From: Litorilituus lipolyticus
GTDB taxonomy: Bacteria > Pseudomonadota > Gammaproteobacteria > Enterobacterales > Alteromonadaceae
Length of the DNA: 64,000 nucleotides
Direction: 5' to 3'
Assembly: GCF_006439335.1 (NCBI RefSeq)
Contig: NZ_SAWY01000019.1
Span: 172,411-236,410 of the forward strand
Positions 29,770 to 40,886 of the stretch are shown piece by piece; the stretch's first letter is position 1, and each line of letters opens with the position of its first letter. A model generated the notes under the pieces. That model had not been told where the DNA came from, made no database searches, and saw nothing but the letters and a program-made list of their open reading frames with translations. Made by a program: the position numbers and the translations under genes.

Positions 29770-30528
29770 TTATTCCTTAACCTGTGAATCTGATTCTTCT
29801 TCATCTTCTTTATAATGAAGAGAAGCTATTATTATACCTACTTCAAATAATAGCAACATTGGCACGGCTAACATGGTTTGAGAAATAACATCAGGCGGCG
29901 TTAATAACATGCCAATAACAAATGCGCCAACAACAATATAAGGTCTCTTGGCACGTAAACTATCAGGGGTTGTCATGCCAGTCCAACACATCAAAATGAT
30001 AGCAATTGGTATTTCAAATGCCGCACCAAAAGCAAAAAACAATTTTAATACGAAGTCTAAATAACTACTTATATCTGTTGCGATGACAACGCCATCAGGA
30101 GCAACTGAAGTAAAAAAAGCAAAAACCACCGGAAAAACAACAAAATAGGCAAAAGCTATTCCACTGTAAAACAATAATGTTGAACCAAACATCAAGGGTG
30201 CTACCAAGCGCTTTTCATTTTTATAAAGACCAGGAGCAACAAAAGACCACACCTGATACAGGATATATGGCATAGCAATGAAAAAAGACAGTACAATTGT
30301 AAGCTTAAACGGAGCGAAAAACGGTGAGGCAACATCAGTTGCAATCATTTGCGCACCTGCGGGCATAGTTGAAAGTAATGGTTGCGCTAAATATTGATAA
30401 ATATCTTGGGCAAAATACACTAAACAACAAAAGACAATTAACACGCCCAGTACAGATCGCAACAAGCGGTTTCTTAACTCTAATAAGTGATCGAAAAGGG
30501 TAGCGCTAGGCTTGTGAATGGTAGTCAT
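29770..30528 (-). CDS. tatC: Sec-independent protein translocase TatC
   Basis: TatC is the six-helix inner membrane receptor for twin-arginine signal peptides. The 252-residue protein has the family N terminus (HLLELRNRLLRS), the PFFAPFKL segment and membrane helices throughout. It overlaps the tatB stop by one base (TAATG). Confidence 0.97.
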   Translation of the reverse strand: MTTIHKPSATLFDHLLELRNRLLRSVLGVLIVFCCLVYFAQDIYQYLAQPLLSTMPAGAQMIATDVASPFFAPFKLTIVLSFFIAMPYILYQVWSFVAPGLYKNEKRLVAPLMFGSTLLFYSGIAFAYFVVFPVVFAFFTSVAPDGVVIATDISSYLDFVLKLFFAFGAAFEIPIAIILMCWTGMTTPDSLRAKRPYIVVGAFVIGMLLTPPDVISQTMLAVPMLLLFEVGIIIASLHYKEDEEESDSQVKE

Positions 30529-30989
30529 TATTTAGGCTTTTCAGTACTCTCTACTTGAGCAACCGCTTTTATAGGCTGCTCTATCTTTTCATTATCAGCT
30601 GAATGTTCTACGTCACTAGCTTCATTACTGGTTTGAGTTTTTGAAGAGGCGGCTAAAGAGGATGAGATCATTGAATCTAATGGTTCAGTATCAACTTTCT
30701 TAAATGGCTCAGTAACCATATCCGTTGCTTCTTGCAGAGACTTAAGAGACTCAGCCACTTCTGGACTCAAGTTCTTCATGTCTGCCTGTTCAGCTTTTTT
30801 CAAATTGGCATGTAATTCGTTAATACGTAATTCTTCTGTTAATTCAGTTTTTACTGCATCACTAAATTTACGTACCCCACCAATCCAACCGCGTATAGTG
30901 CGAATCGCTACAGGCAATCGTTCAGGACCTAATATCACTAGACCCATGATGCCTATGATCATTAATTCCCAAAAGCCGATATCAAACAT
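30528..30989 (-). CDS. tatB: Sec-independent protein translocase TatB
   Basis: TatB has the N-terminal membrane hairpin (MFDIGFWELMIIGIMGLVILGPERLPVAIRT), an amphipathic helix and an acidic, Ser/Glu-rich tail. It pairs with TatC to form the signal-peptide receptor. It starts 3 bp after the tatA stop. Confidence 0.96.
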   Translation of the reverse strand: MFDIGFWELMIIGIMGLVILGPERLPVAIRTIRGWIGGVRKFSDAVKTELTEELRINELHANLKKAEQADMKNLSPEVAESLKSLQEATDMVTEPFKKVDTEPLDSMISSSLAASSKTQTSNEASDVEHSADNEKIEQPIKAVAQVESTEKPK

Positions 30990-30992
30990 TTA

Positions 30993-31235
30993 CTACGCCT
31001 GATTTTTTTCGTTAACTTTTTCACTTTCACTAGCTGTTGTTGAAGAATTATCAGCCAATGTTTCTGAAGACTTTTCCGCTGCCTTTGCTTTTTCAGCGTC
31101 ATCGCCAATGGCATTTTTAAAGCCTTTCACTGCAGAACCAAGATCACCGCCTAGGTTACGTAATTTTTTTGTACCAAATAACAATACAACGATAACGGCA
31201 ATAATCACTAATTGCCAAATTCCGATACCACCCAT
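30993..31235 (-). CDS. tatA: Sec-independent protein translocase TatA
   Basis: The 80-residue protein is the pore-forming Tat subunit: short membrane helix ([17 protein letters not shown]), hinge, amphipathic helix ([16 protein letters not shown]) and an acidic tail. The frame is open upstream to 31268, but the ATG at 31235 gives the family start MGGIGIWQL and has AGGAG 8 bp before it, so that start is used. Confidence 0.97.
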   Translation of the reverse strand: MGGIGIWQLVIIAVIVVLLFGTKKLRNLGGDLGSAVKGFKNAIGDDAEKAKAAEKSSETLADNSSTTASESEKVNEKNQA

Positions 31236-31390
31236 AAAAGAACTCCTATTTACTAACTTATCGGGCATTATATACCTAAATTACTCCAGTAAACGAGCAA
31301 AAGCACACACAGAACGAAAAAATCATGAGATAAAACAAATTTTATTCCAATTGTTTGCTTGATAGCTACTGATAGCAATTTACGAGATCA

Positions 31391-31418
31391 AAAAAGCCGA
31401 CAATATTGTCGGCTTTTA
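31391..31418 (-). terminator. rpoH terminator
   Basis: AAAAGCCGACAAT and ATTGTCGGCTTTT form a near-perfect palindrome 20 bp past the rpoH stop, with A/T runs at both ends. Confidence 0.9.
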
Positions 31419-31437
31419 AACACACTACATAAAGTAA

Positions 31438-32292
31438 TTATACCGCCATAGAGTGCTTTAATTTACTTAAGGCATTTTTTTCTAACTGCCTAACACGCTC
31501 AGCTGAAATTTGATATTTATTCGCTAGTTCTTGTAACGTAGATTTATCTTCATCTAACCAACGTGTTTTAATGATATCTTGACTACGGTCATCAAGTGTC
31601 ACTAATGCTGTCGATAAGCGATTATTAGCATGCGTTTCCCAGTTTTCATTTTCAACTTCAACCGCTAAATCAGACTGTTTATCTTCTAAATACTGTGCGG
31701 GAGAGAAGTTACTCGCATTGGCATTGTCATCATCATCATTTGATAATTCAAACGCTTGATCATGGGTGCTCATACGAGATTCCATTTCCATGACATCTTT
31801 TGTGCTAACACCTAATGTTTCAGCAACAGTATTCACTTCTTCATTGCTGAACCAACCTAAACGCTTTTTGTTTTTTCGTAGATTGAAGAACAACTTACGC
31901 TGTGCCTTAGTTGTTGCTACTTTAACAATACGCCAGTTCTTTAAAACAAACTCATGGATTTCAGCTTTAATCCAATGTACTGCGAAAGAGACTAATCGCA
32001 CACCCACTTCAGGGTTAAAACGTTTAACGGCTTTCATTAAGCCAACATTGCCTTCTTGTACTAAGTCAGCTTGTGGTAAACCGTAACCTGCATAGCCTTT
32101 GGCAACGTGAATAACAAATCGCAAGTGAGACATAATAAGCTCTTGCGCTGCTTGTAAATCATTTTCATTATAGAGGCGAGTAGCCAGCTCATGCTCTCTT
32201 TCTGCAGTAAGCATAGGAATGCTATATGCTGATTGCATATAGGCTTCAATACTTCCACTTTGTGGTACTGTCAGTTGCATTGTTTGACTCAT
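31438..32292 (-). CDS. rpoH: Heat-shock sigma factor RpoH (sigma-32)
   Basis: The 284-residue protein equals the E. coli length. Region 2 includes the core-binding/-10 part ([44 protein letters not shown]), with the RpoH box region [17 protein letters not shown], and region 4 ([27 protein letters not shown]) binds the -35. The frame is open to 32307, but ATG 32292 has GGAGG 8 bp upstream and gives MSQTMQL. It lies downstream of ftsX as in E. coli. Confidence 0.97.
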   Translation of the reverse strand: MSQTMQLTVPQSGSIEAYMQSAYSIPMLTAEREHELATRLYNENDLQAAQELIMSHLRFVIHVAKGYAGYGLPQADLVQEGNVGLMKAVKRFNPEVGVRLVSFAVHWIKAEIHEFVLKNWRIVKVATTKAQRKLFFNLRKNKKRLGWFSNEEVNTVAETLGVSTKDVMEMESRMSTHDQAFELSNDDDDNANASNFSPAQYLEDKQSDLAVEVENENWETHANNRLSTALVTLDDRSQDIIKTRWLDEDKSTLQELANKYQISAERVRQLEKNALSKLKHSMAV

Positions 32293-32501
32293 AAAAAGAT
32301 CCTCCATTTAACTCCGATAATCTTATTCTATTGGGATTTTAGCACAATACGGCTGTTACTCAAAAAGAACAAGGCTATGAACACTATCGCAATAGATAGG
32401 GCAACACAACAAGATCTTTCACTTTTTTAATGAATATTTTGTGTCAGTTTGTAATAGAAAAAATTACTGTCGAACAAACAAAGAGTTATAAAGAGAGAAA
32501 T

Positions 32502-33476
32502 TTAATCGGCATTTGGCTCAATTGCCCTGATATGCTGGCGTACAGAGATGTAACTCCCCAATAAGCCCAATAAAATAGCAAAGCCAATGAGTGTTAATAT
32601 TTCATTGAAAACCAGACCCTGCAATTCAAAACTACTATTGTATAAATCAGTTAGCTCAGCAATAGCACCTGTTAGATACTCCGCCAAGACGGCTACAGCA
32701 ACACAGGATAACAAGCCACCAAAAATACCATACCAAGCACCTGAATAAAGGAATGGTCTTTGAATAAAACTATCTGTTGCGCCAACAAGCTTCATAATAG
32801 CAATGGCATCTTTTTGATTTAAAATGGCTAAACGAATAGTGTTACCAACAATAAGCACCACTGACAAACAAAGCAATAAAGCAACGCCAACAACAATATC
32901 TTCTATGAGCCGTGCCATAGCTTCGAGCCGAGTTAGCCATTCAACATCGAGTTTACCTTGTTCTACTTCTCTTTCTTTAAGTAACTTAGCTAACAATTCA
33001 TTTGCCGCTTGAGCTTGGCTAGAGCGCTGTGTAGGCGTCACTAAAACCGTGGCAGGTAGCGGATTCTTATCGAGATATTCGAGAGACTGACCGAACCCTG
33101 ACAATATCTTGAATTCTTTAAGTGCTTGCTCAGCGGAAATATAATGCACTGTGGCAATCTCAGGGTAAAGCTTAAGGCGATTGACAAGGTTTTGACCACT
33201 TTTCTCACTGGTTGATAGCTTCAAAAATAAGGTTATTTGTGAGGCGCTATCCCACTGTTCGCTTACATGTTGGGCATTCTTAACAAATAAATGTAATGTA
33301 GCAGGCAAGGCTAAACTGATACCGAGTACAAAAATTGTCATTACCGAAGTGAAAGGCGTACGCCATAAATCACCTAAACTACCAATAGCCTGCTGTAAGT
33401 GCCTAATTGGCAGGGTTAATAAACGACGAAAAAAGCCTTCTCTTTCGACCAAGCCACTACTATGTAACTCACTCAT
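32502..33476 (-). CDS. ftsX: Cell division ABC transporter membrane subunit FtsX
   Basis: The 324-residue protein has a cytoplasmic N terminus, four membrane helices and the large first periplasmic domain (about 75-200) that in E. coli acts on EnvC and so on septal amidases. The start at ATG 33476 has AAAGGAGG just upstream and overlaps the ftsE stop by 8 bases; the frame is open further (33518) but inside ftsE. Partner of FtsE. Confidence 0.95.
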   Translation of the reverse strand: MSELHSSGLVEREGFFRRLLTLPIRHLQQAIGSLGDLWRTPFTSVMTIFVLGISLALPATLHLFVKNAQHVSEQWDSASQITLFLKLSTSEKSGQNLVNRLKLYPEIATVHYISAEQALKEFKILSGFGQSLEYLDKNPLPATVLVTPTQRSSQAQAANELLAKLLKEREVEQGKLDVEWLTRLEAMARLIEDIVVGVALLLCLSVVLIVGNTIRLAILNQKDAIAIMKLVGATDSFIQRPFLYSGAWYGIFGGLLSCVAVAVLAEYLTGAIAELTDLYNSSFELQGLVFNEILTLIGFAILLGLLGSYISVRQHIRAIEPNAD

Positions 33477-34167
33477 CAATGCCTCCTTTCGCCTGTAAAC
33501 CATCAACGATGCCATCATTGATCATGGTGCCTTCTTTAAGGGTTAGCGTGCGATACTTCATGCGAGCAATTAACCCTAAATCATGGGTAGCAATTAATAC
33601 GGTGACACCAGCAGCATTAAATTCTTCAAATAAGCGAATAATATCAAGTGATAACTTAGGATCTAAATTACCCGTGGGTTCATCGGCTAGTAGTATTGGA
33701 GGCTTATTAACAATAGCTCTGGCAATACCAACTCGCTGTTGTTCACCACCTGATAACATATGAGGATAGCAACGCAACTTTGCACTTAAATGTACTTTCT
33801 CCAATGCAGTGCTGACACGTTTACGAATTTCTTTATGGCTGACACCTTCAATAATTAATGGCAAGGCGACATTATCGAAAATCGTTCTATCTTTAAGTAA
33901 GTTATGGTTTTGGAAGATCATCCCTATACCGCGACGTACATAGGGAATCTGCTGATATTTTATATCAGCTAATTCATTATGATTAACACAAATACTGCCC
34001 GAGCTAGGCTTTTCCATCATCGAAATTAACTTGAGTAAGGTACTTTTACCTGCACCTGAATGTCCCGTTAAAAACGCCATTTCGCCCGCGGCTAATGAAA
34101 AGCTTACTTGCTTTAACGCTAAATAGCCGCCTGGATATGTTTTGTTGACATTACTAAAGTTAATCAT
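33469..34167 (-). CDS. ftsE: Cell division ATP-binding protein FtsE
   Basis: The 232-residue ABC ATPase has Walker A (GHSGAGKST, near residue 36), the signature LSGGEQQRVGIARA and Walker B (PPILLADEPTGNLD). With FtsX it links ATP use to septal peptidoglycan cleavage. ftsY lies 100 bp upstream and ftsX overlaps downstream. Confidence 0.97.
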   Translation of the reverse strand: MINFSNVNKTYPGGYLALKQVSFSLAAGEMAFLTGHSGAGKSTLLKLISMMEKPSSGSICVNHNELADIKYQQIPYVRRGIGMIFQNHNLLKDRTIFDNVALPLIIEGVSHKEIRKRVSTALEKVHLSAKLRCYPHMLSGGEQQRVGIARAIVNKPPILLADEPTGNLDPKLSLDIIRLFEEFNAAGVTVLIATHDLGLIARMKYRTLTLKEGTMINDGIVDGLQAKGGIDE

Positions 34168-34268
34168 GCAAACAGTAGATCTTGTTATTATTTTTATGAA
34201 AACAACTTATCATACTTTGTTGATAGTCTTGAACTATTTATTCTAAAAAATAGCTTACTTATGCTCAA

Positions 34269-35468
<1,200 letters not shown>

Positions 35469-35587
35469 ACGTATTTACAATATTAATTAGATTGGTATTA
35501 CAACCAAACAAGGATAAAATTGCCGATATAGTAACACTTCTGTTTAAATCAAAAAACTAAACTAGCGCAATAGTAAGCGAATAAAGT

Positions 35588-36184
35588 ATGAGCAAACACA
35601 AAAAAAGAAGCCCTAACGCATCAGCTACAGGAAATATTCGCATTATTGCTGGCTCACACCGAGGCAGAAAGCTACCGGTATTGATGGCAGAAGGTTTGCG
35701 CCCAACCACTGATAGAGTAAAAGAAACCGTCTTTAACTGGTTAATGCCTTATATACCTGGTGCTCATTGCTTAGATTGCTTTGCCGGCTCTGGCGGCTTA
35801 GGGTTTGAAGCACAGTCACGTGGTGCCGAACAAGTCACATTTATTGAGCTAGATAAAGCCGCAGCCAAGCAGTTAACTCATAATGCACAGTTATTAAAAG
35901 CAAGCAATGTCATCATTGAAAACAATAGCGCATTAACTTTTTTACAAAAACCAAGTAAAAAGTTCGATGTGGTTTTCATTGACCCACCTTTTAGAAAGCA
36001 GTTCGTGCAACAGACTGTTCAATTGTTAAATCAAGGCTGGTTGGCAGAACAAGCACTTATCTATATTGAAATGGAATCTGATGCCTCTTCTACAGAACTC
36101 GCAGGCCTTCCGATTAACTGGCAATTGCTAAAAGAAAAAGTCGCCGGTCAAGTGAGTTATCGTCTCTACCAATTCACCGCTTAA
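35588..36184 (+). CDS. rsmD: 16S rRNA (guanine-966-N2)-methyltransferase RsmD
   Basis: The 198-residue SAM-dependent methyltransferase has the N-terminal RIIAGSHRGRKLPV, motif I LDCFAGSGGLGFEA and the catalytic VFIDPPF of N2-guanine/N6-adenine methylases. It acts on 30S ribosomal particles. It is divergent from ftsY, as in E. coli. Confidence 0.96.
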   Translation: MSKHKKRSPNASATGNIRIIAGSHRGRKLPVLMAEGLRPTTDRVKETVFNWLMPYIPGAHCLDCFAGSGGLGFEAQSRGAEQVTFIELDKAAAKQLTHNAQLLKASNVIIENNSALTFLQKPSKKFDVVFIDPPFRKQFVQQTVQLLNQGWLAEQALIYIEMESDASSTELAGLPINWQLLKEKVAGQVSYRLYQFTA

Positions 36185-36199
36185 ACACACGATATTAAT

Positions 36200-36949
36200 A
36201 TGAAGTTATATGTTTTATCAGGCTATATACAAGAAATCTTATTGGTTGAATACCCTGATAAGCTATTGCTACTTGATGGTTGCTCTCGAGCTGATGTAAC
36301 AACAGTACTTAATTTTATTAGTAACACGCTCTCTCGTAGCCCAAGTGATTTAAAACTCATCACAGTAACTCATATGCACCCCGATCATGCGGGTGCAGCA
36401 AATAAATTAAGAAAACTCACTGGTTGTAATATTGCCTGCGCCAAAAAAGATACGCAATGGTATAGAGGGTTCTCGGGTAAGTTAATGCATATTACCGATA
36501 TTTTATTAACACGCTATGTTGCCAATAAAATGCAAAAGCGTCAGCGCTGGTTATGGTATTCAAGCACGCTAAAAGCAGACATACAGTTAACTGATGGTGA
36601 TTTACTTCCAGGGTTCGACGATTGGCAAGTACTTACTACACCTGGGCATACTGATAGAGATATTTCTTTATATCATTTACCTTCTAAACGTGTATATATT
36701 GCTGATTTAATTGTAGCGACTAAAAAAGGCTTTATTCCGCCCTTTCCTATTTTTTATCCCAATAATTATCAAAAATCACTCAAGAAAATAGCAAGCTTAG
36801 CGCCTAGCAGTGTCATTTTAGCTCATGGCGGTGAAGTCACAATCACGAATGAACAAATAAATTCAATACAAAAAAAAGCGCCTACTGAGCCGATGACTCA
36901 TTGGCGCTTAATTCAAAGTAAACTAAAGCAAATATGCTTTAGTCGATAG
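36200..36949 (+). CDS. MBL-fold metallo-hydrolase
   Basis: The 249-residue protein has the metal motif THMHPDHAG (near residue 73), TPGHTDRDISLY and a C-terminal LAHGGE histidine, so a two-zinc metallo-beta-lactamase fold hydrolase. Substrate unknown. It starts 15 bp after rsmD and is likely cotranscribed. Its stop codon abuts the convergent serine hydrolase gene, and its last codons contain that gene's terminator. Confidence 0.88.
   Translation: MKLYVLSGYIQEILLVEYPDKLLLLDGCSRADVTTVLNFISNTLSRSPSDLKLITVTHMHPDHAGAANKLRKLTGCNIACAKKDTQWYRGFSGKLMHITDILLTRYVANKMQKRQRWLWYSSTLKADIQLTDGDLLPGFDDWQVLTTPGHTDRDISLYHLPSKRVYIADLIVATKKGFIPPFPIFYPNNYQKSLKKIASLAPSSVILAHGGEVTITNEQINSIQKKAPTEPMTHWRLIQSKLKQICFSR
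36871..36909 (-). terminator. Terminator of the serine hydrolase gene, embedded in the MBL coding region
   Basis: AAGCGCC (36876-36882) pairs with GGCGCTT (36903-36909), with an inner GAG/CTC pair. Read on the minus strand it is followed by seven T. It lies 40-80 bp past the minus-strand stop and within the last 27 codons of the opposite gene. Confidence 0.75.
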
Positions 36950-38512
36950 CTACTTTTTAGGTAACAATTTCAAATCATGAAAATCAAAGCTAAAATCTGT
37001 AGCCTTAGACACTGCCTTCATCGTGGCATATTTTACAGCACCGTTTTCATCTAAATTAAAGTTAACAAAAGCATCGGCTTCTAATGTTCTATCATGCCAA
37101 CGTACAATAAAGGTGTTATGCTGATGGTGCTCTACATCACCGACTAGCTCAGGTGTATTGCCAAACTGCATATGTAGCTTGTTGTTTTTATAAGTGATAT
37201 GAATTTCACCATACCAGTTATCAACATAAGTCATTGCATAGTCTTGTAGCTTAAGGGAATGTTTGGCATTTTTATTAACTGACGCCTGCATTTCTGCCAA
37301 ACGAGCTTGTTCTTTTGCTACTCTGCTTTGCTGCTTTTCATGGTAATAGCTCACCCAATCTTTAGCTTCAAGAGACAAGTATTCATTTAAGATTTGCTGA
37401 TAAATCGCATTAAAAGCATAGCCCGATTGCTGGTTAGTTAAAATAACCATACCAAGATTCTCTTCTGGCACTAAGACCACTTTAGATACCATGCCCAAAA
37501 TGCCGCCGCTATGATGAACAAGCTTTACACCATGATAGTCTTTTAAAAACCAACCCAAGCCATAAGCCGAAAAATGTGTTTTGTCATGCTTTGTAGCGGC
37601 ATCAGAAACAGATAATAAGGTTCTCGCTTGCCACATAGCTTTACTTTGCTTGGCCGAGAATAGGCGTTTATCTTTAGTGTACTGACCTTGGTTAAGTTGC
37701 GCTTTTATCCACAAGCTCATGTCATTAACACTAGAAGCCACTGAACCTGCACCTTGGAATTTTTCTAAGAAGTTACCGCCAACAACGTTTAACTCACCAT
37801 CTAAAGGTACATGCGCTCTAGCCACATTTTTATTAGCTGATTCAATCAAAGAAAATGCAGCACGAGTATTATCCATTCCTAATGGCATAAAAATATTTTC
37901 TTGGATCACTTCATGCCATGATTTACCTTGGATCTTAGCAACCACCTCGCCTGCAATAATGTACATTAAATTATCGTAGGCAAACTCACTTCTAAAGCTC
38001 GATACTTGAGGTAAATGTTTAAGCCCTTTAATAATGTCATCATTGGTTAATGTAGTATGTGGCCAAATCATCAAGTCGCCAGCGCCTAGGCCTAACCCTG
38101 AGTTATGCGCGAGTAAGTCAATGATAGTAAATTCTCTGGTCACGAAAGCGTCAGGCATTTGAAACTCAGGAATAATATCAATAACTTTTGTTTGCCAAGT
38201 TAATTTACCCTCATCCACTAACTGAGCCAATAAAGCTGCCGTCATAGCTTTAGTATTTGACGCAATACCAAACAAGGTATCGGTATTAACTTGAGTAGGT
38301 TTACCATGCTCAATAACACCAAAACCTTTACTAAAAACGACCTCGTCATCTTTAACAATAGCGACAGCAACACCCGGTACTTGAAAAACATCCATCGCCT
38401 TTTCTATTGCTTGCTCTACTTTCGCATTTTTTTCTGTCATGCTTGTTGCGTGCACACTGAAGGCTGCGCATAGCATGACAATGAAAAATAATGGTTTCTG
38501 CATTAGCTTCAT
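36950..38512 (-). CDS. Secreted serine hydrolase, class C beta-lactamase-like
   Basis: The 520-residue protein has a signal peptide (1-22), the SxxK motif SNTK in FGIASNTKAMTA (near residue 85), the YxN motif YDN, and HSGG in place of KTG. The last ~100 residues form a DUF3471-like beta domain. This family includes penicillin-binding protein-like esterases and D-aminopeptidases; the substrate cannot be read. It has its own terminator inside the convergent MBL gene. Confidence 0.88.
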   Translation of the reverse strand: MKLMQKPLFFIVMLCAAFSVHATSMTEKNAKVEQAIEKAMDVFQVPGVAVAIVKDDEVVFSKGFGVIEHGKPTQVNTDTLFGIASNTKAMTAALLAQLVDEGKLTWQTKVIDIIPEFQMPDAFVTREFTIIDLLAHNSGLGLGAGDLMIWPHTTLTNDDIIKGLKHLPQVSSFRSEFAYDNLMYIIAGEVVAKIQGKSWHEVIQENIFMPLGMDNTRAAFSLIESANKNVARAHVPLDGELNVVGGNFLEKFQGAGSVASSVNDMSLWIKAQLNQGQYTKDKRLFSAKQSKAMWQARTLLSVSDAATKHDKTHFSAYGLGWFLKDYHGVKLVHHSGGILGMVSKVVLVPEENLGMVILTNQQSGYAFNAIYQQILNEYLSLEAKDWVSYYHEKQQSRVAKEQARLAEMQASVNKNAKHSLKLQDYAMTYVDNWYGEIHITYKNNKLHMQFGNTPELVGDVEHHQHNTFIVRWHDRTLEADAFVNFNLDENGAVKYATMKAVSKATDFSFDFHDLKLLPKK

Positions 38513-38568
38513 TCTTACTTCCTATTCGTTATTATTGAAAACTTTACTCTAAAGATATGTTTATACGG

Positions 38569-39216
38569 TTAATTAATCTCTATGCCTAGGTTTGATAGAC
38601 CTTCAGACAACACCATTTCTTTAGCCAATTGACAGCTTCGTTTGTTTTCTGCGGCAAACTTTAAGAAATCAAATAATTCATTTTGAGTCTCTTTTTCCCA
38701 CTGCATTAACGGATGTGCTTCAATTTGCTCTGATGATACGTCAATATCTTCACTTTCGTTCACTTCTTGCTCTAGCTGCATCAAGGTTAATTCAACAAAG
38801 TAACTGACACTATTGACTGATAAGCGACTGATGGCTTGAACATCATCAGTAACTTCCTCTGCTTTTTTAGCCTTAGGCTTAAAATCTATTAATTGCCATA
38901 AAGAGCTCATCGCCATGCAAACATCTAACGCAGGAAACACGCCAAAGGAGTCAAACGCCTCAGGATCAGGGATTTGAGGTTCTAGTTTATTAAGTTGAGC
39001 TTCAACATTTATTTTGACTGACTGTGGGTTAGCAAGCCATTGCCAAATAATATTTAACTGATTACGCACCACTTGGCTATCACCAAACTGCTCAGCTTCA
39101 CTGAACATTTGATAATTAGGTAACATACGTTCAAGCAAAGCCGCAGCAAACGTAATTTGCTGCCACTTACTTAATTTCTTGAATGGTAGATATATTGACA
39201 CAAAAAAATTACTCAC
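38569..39216 (-). CDS. YjaG family protein (DUF416)
   Basis: The 215-residue cytoplasmic protein follows the DUF416/YjaG pattern: LSKWQQITFAAALLERMLPNYQMFSE at the N terminus and FDSFGVFPALDVCMAMSSLWQLI in the middle. Function unknown. In many relatives it lies near the HU gene; here HU is about 4 kb away. Confidence 0.85.
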   Translation of the reverse strand: MSNFFVSIYLPFKKLSKWQQITFAAALLERMLPNYQMFSEAEQFGDSQVVRNQLNIIWQWLANPQSVKINVEAQLNKLEPQIPDPEAFDSFGVFPALDVCMAMSSLWQLIDFKPKAKKAEEVTDDVQAISRLSVNSVSYFVELTLMQLEQEVNESEDIDVSSEQIEAHPLMQWEKETQNELFDFLKFAAENKRSCQLAKEMVLSEGLSNLGIEIN

Positions 39217-39279
39217 AAATAAAATTGTGAGTAATTATATACGGAATTGCAGGTAAGAATAGTTGAAATCAATAACAAG

Positions 39280-40737
39280 TTAATTAGCTAACTGCTTTTG
39301 CGCATATTCAAACTTCAAACGATACTCAGTTAACTTGTGCTCCATTTCTTGAATCTGTTCAGAATAAGTCGTGGTTTGTTCAGCCACTTTAGCACTTAGC
39401 TCGTGATTTTCATCACGTAAGAACTTAATCGTTTCTCTAACTTGGTTATTATCTTGTTCTTGCTTTTCTCGACTTGCATTAAAGCGTTTAAGTACGTTTT
39501 CTTCACCTTCTTGAGCAACTTTTACTTGGTCCTTCAGTGCTTCGACTTCTTTCTTATACAGTTCAATATCTGATTTTTCAGTTTCAACTTGCTTCGTCAA
39601 TGCTTCATGAGCTTTTTCTAACTCGACAATTTTATCAATTGCAGCCGTTTTTTCCTGTTCAAGCTGCTTTTGATTTTCAGCAACAGACGCTTTAACTTCG
39701 ACTAGTTGTTGCTGCTCTTTTGCTAACGCTTCACTTAATTGTGTTACTTGAGTTTGGTGTGCCTGTGCTTGCTGTTCAAATTGCTTCTCTTTATCAAGCT
39801 GGCTATCAATTGATTTTTGCATTTCAGACAATTGCTGCTGTAGCTCTGTTTTACTGCTTTGTTCTTTTGCTAATTGCTCTGTTAGTTGAGCCACACTGTC
39901 TTGCGTTGCTTGCTGCTCAGTTAATGACTTTTCTAGGGCAACAACTTTGTCAGATAGCTCGGCTTTTAGTTTTTGCTCAGACTGTAATTGCTCTGATAAT
40001 TGGTTAAGCTTTTGCTCTGATTCTTTTGTACTATTCTCAATCGCTTGTTTATTGCTCTCCTGCAGCGTTGTTAACTCATTGTTTGCGATCGAAAGTTTTT
40101 GAGTTAACTCATCAATTTGCTTTTGCTGCGCATTACCAGATTCAGATTGCTCTTTATTCTTTTGCTCTAATTGTGTTTGTGAGGTTTTCAATTGCTCTGC
40201 AAGCTGATTACTTTGTTCTTGTGCGCTTTTTAACTGGCTAGTTAAACTTTGCTCTTGCTCAGTTAGCACCATTAAGCGACCATTCAAGCCATCAACTTCT
40301 TGGGTTTTTTCATTTAATGCTTGTTCACTTTCCAGCAATTTTTCTTCTAATTTGCTACCAATGTCTTTATTTTGATTTTCAACATTCGCTTTTGCTGAAG
40401 AAGCTTGAGCTAATTCTTTTTTCAGTTGGTCAATAGTTTCTGTATAATTAATCGTCTTTTGTGTTAACTCAACCTGAAAATTTTGTTTGCTACTCTCTTG
40501 TTCAGCCTGCTTTTCAGACAGCGCTTGTTTTAGGGTTTTAATCTCTTCATTACTTGTCTGTAATGTTTTCTCTAACGCTTGATAATCAGATGTTTGAGTC
40601 GAGTTTGCGTTAGCACCGTCTTCAATAGCAGCGCCAATTAACTTAGTTAGCTTTTCTTCTACTTGAATATAAACATCACTGGCTAAGCTTTGTATTTGCT
40701 CTTCCACATCCTTGGATAGTTTATTTTTATCGACCAT
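39280..40737 (-). CDS. Long coiled-coil protein, unknown function
   Basis: This 485-residue protein is almost entirely predicted coiled coil, rich in Glu, Gln, Lys and Ser with heptad leucines from about residue 45 to the C terminus. A short helical head (DVEEQIQSLASDVYIQVEEKLTKLIGAA) precedes it. No ATPase, DNA-binding motif, signal peptide or membrane helix is seen. The frame is open to 40845, but that ATG lies within a terminator hairpin; ATG 40737 with GAGA upstream is preferred. Confidence 0.8.
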   Translation of the reverse strand: MVDKNKLSKDVEEQIQSLASDVYIQVEEKLTKLIGAAIEDGANANSTQTSDYQALEKTLQTSNEEIKTLKQALSEKQAEQESSKQNFQVELTQKTINYTETIDQLKKELAQASSAKANVENQNKDIGSKLEEKLLESEQALNEKTQEVDGLNGRLMVLTEQEQSLTSQLKSAQEQSNQLAEQLKTSQTQLEQKNKEQSESGNAQQKQIDELTQKLSIANNELTTLQESNKQAIENSTKESEQKLNQLSEQLQSEQKLKAELSDKVVALEKSLTEQQATQDSVAQLTEQLAKEQSSKTELQQQLSEMQKSIDSQLDKEKQFEQQAQAHQTQVTQLSEALAKEQQQLVEVKASVAENQKQLEQEKTAAIDKIVELEKAHEALTKQVETEKSDIELYKKEVEALKDQVKVAQEGEENVLKRFNASREKQEQDNNQVRETIKFLRDENHELSAKVAEQTTTYSEQIQEMEHKLTEYRLKFEYAQKQLAN

Positions 40738-40837
40738 ATTATTCTCATTATTATAAACCACTACTGCCTTTAAACTACCACAACAGTTATTGCACAGGAA
40801 TATCGAATTGACATTTTTTTTACAAAAAAAACAAAAA

Positions 40838-40860
40838 AGGGGCATAAGCCCCCTTTATAT
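40838..40860 (-). terminator. Terminator-like hairpin between coiled-coil and SapC-family genes
   Basis: GGGGC and GCCCC flank a short loop, with an A-run on the left and T-rich sequence on the right. It lies 27 bp after the SapC-family stop and ends that transcript on the minus strand. Confidence 0.8.
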
Positions 40861-40886
40861 TATCTTTTTTGCTGTGCTGTTTGAAA

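Noticed and set aside
31236..31268. Longer TatA start
   Set aside because: It adds 11 residues not seen in TatA and the ATG at 31235 has a strong AGGAG.
40738..40845. N-terminal extension of the coiled-coil gene with a CxxC...CxxC zinc-ribbon look
   Set aside because: The upstream ATG sits inside the terminator hairpin of the SapC-family gene, has no RBS and the segment is unlike the rest of the protein. The start at 40737 is more likely, though N-terminal sequencing would settle it.
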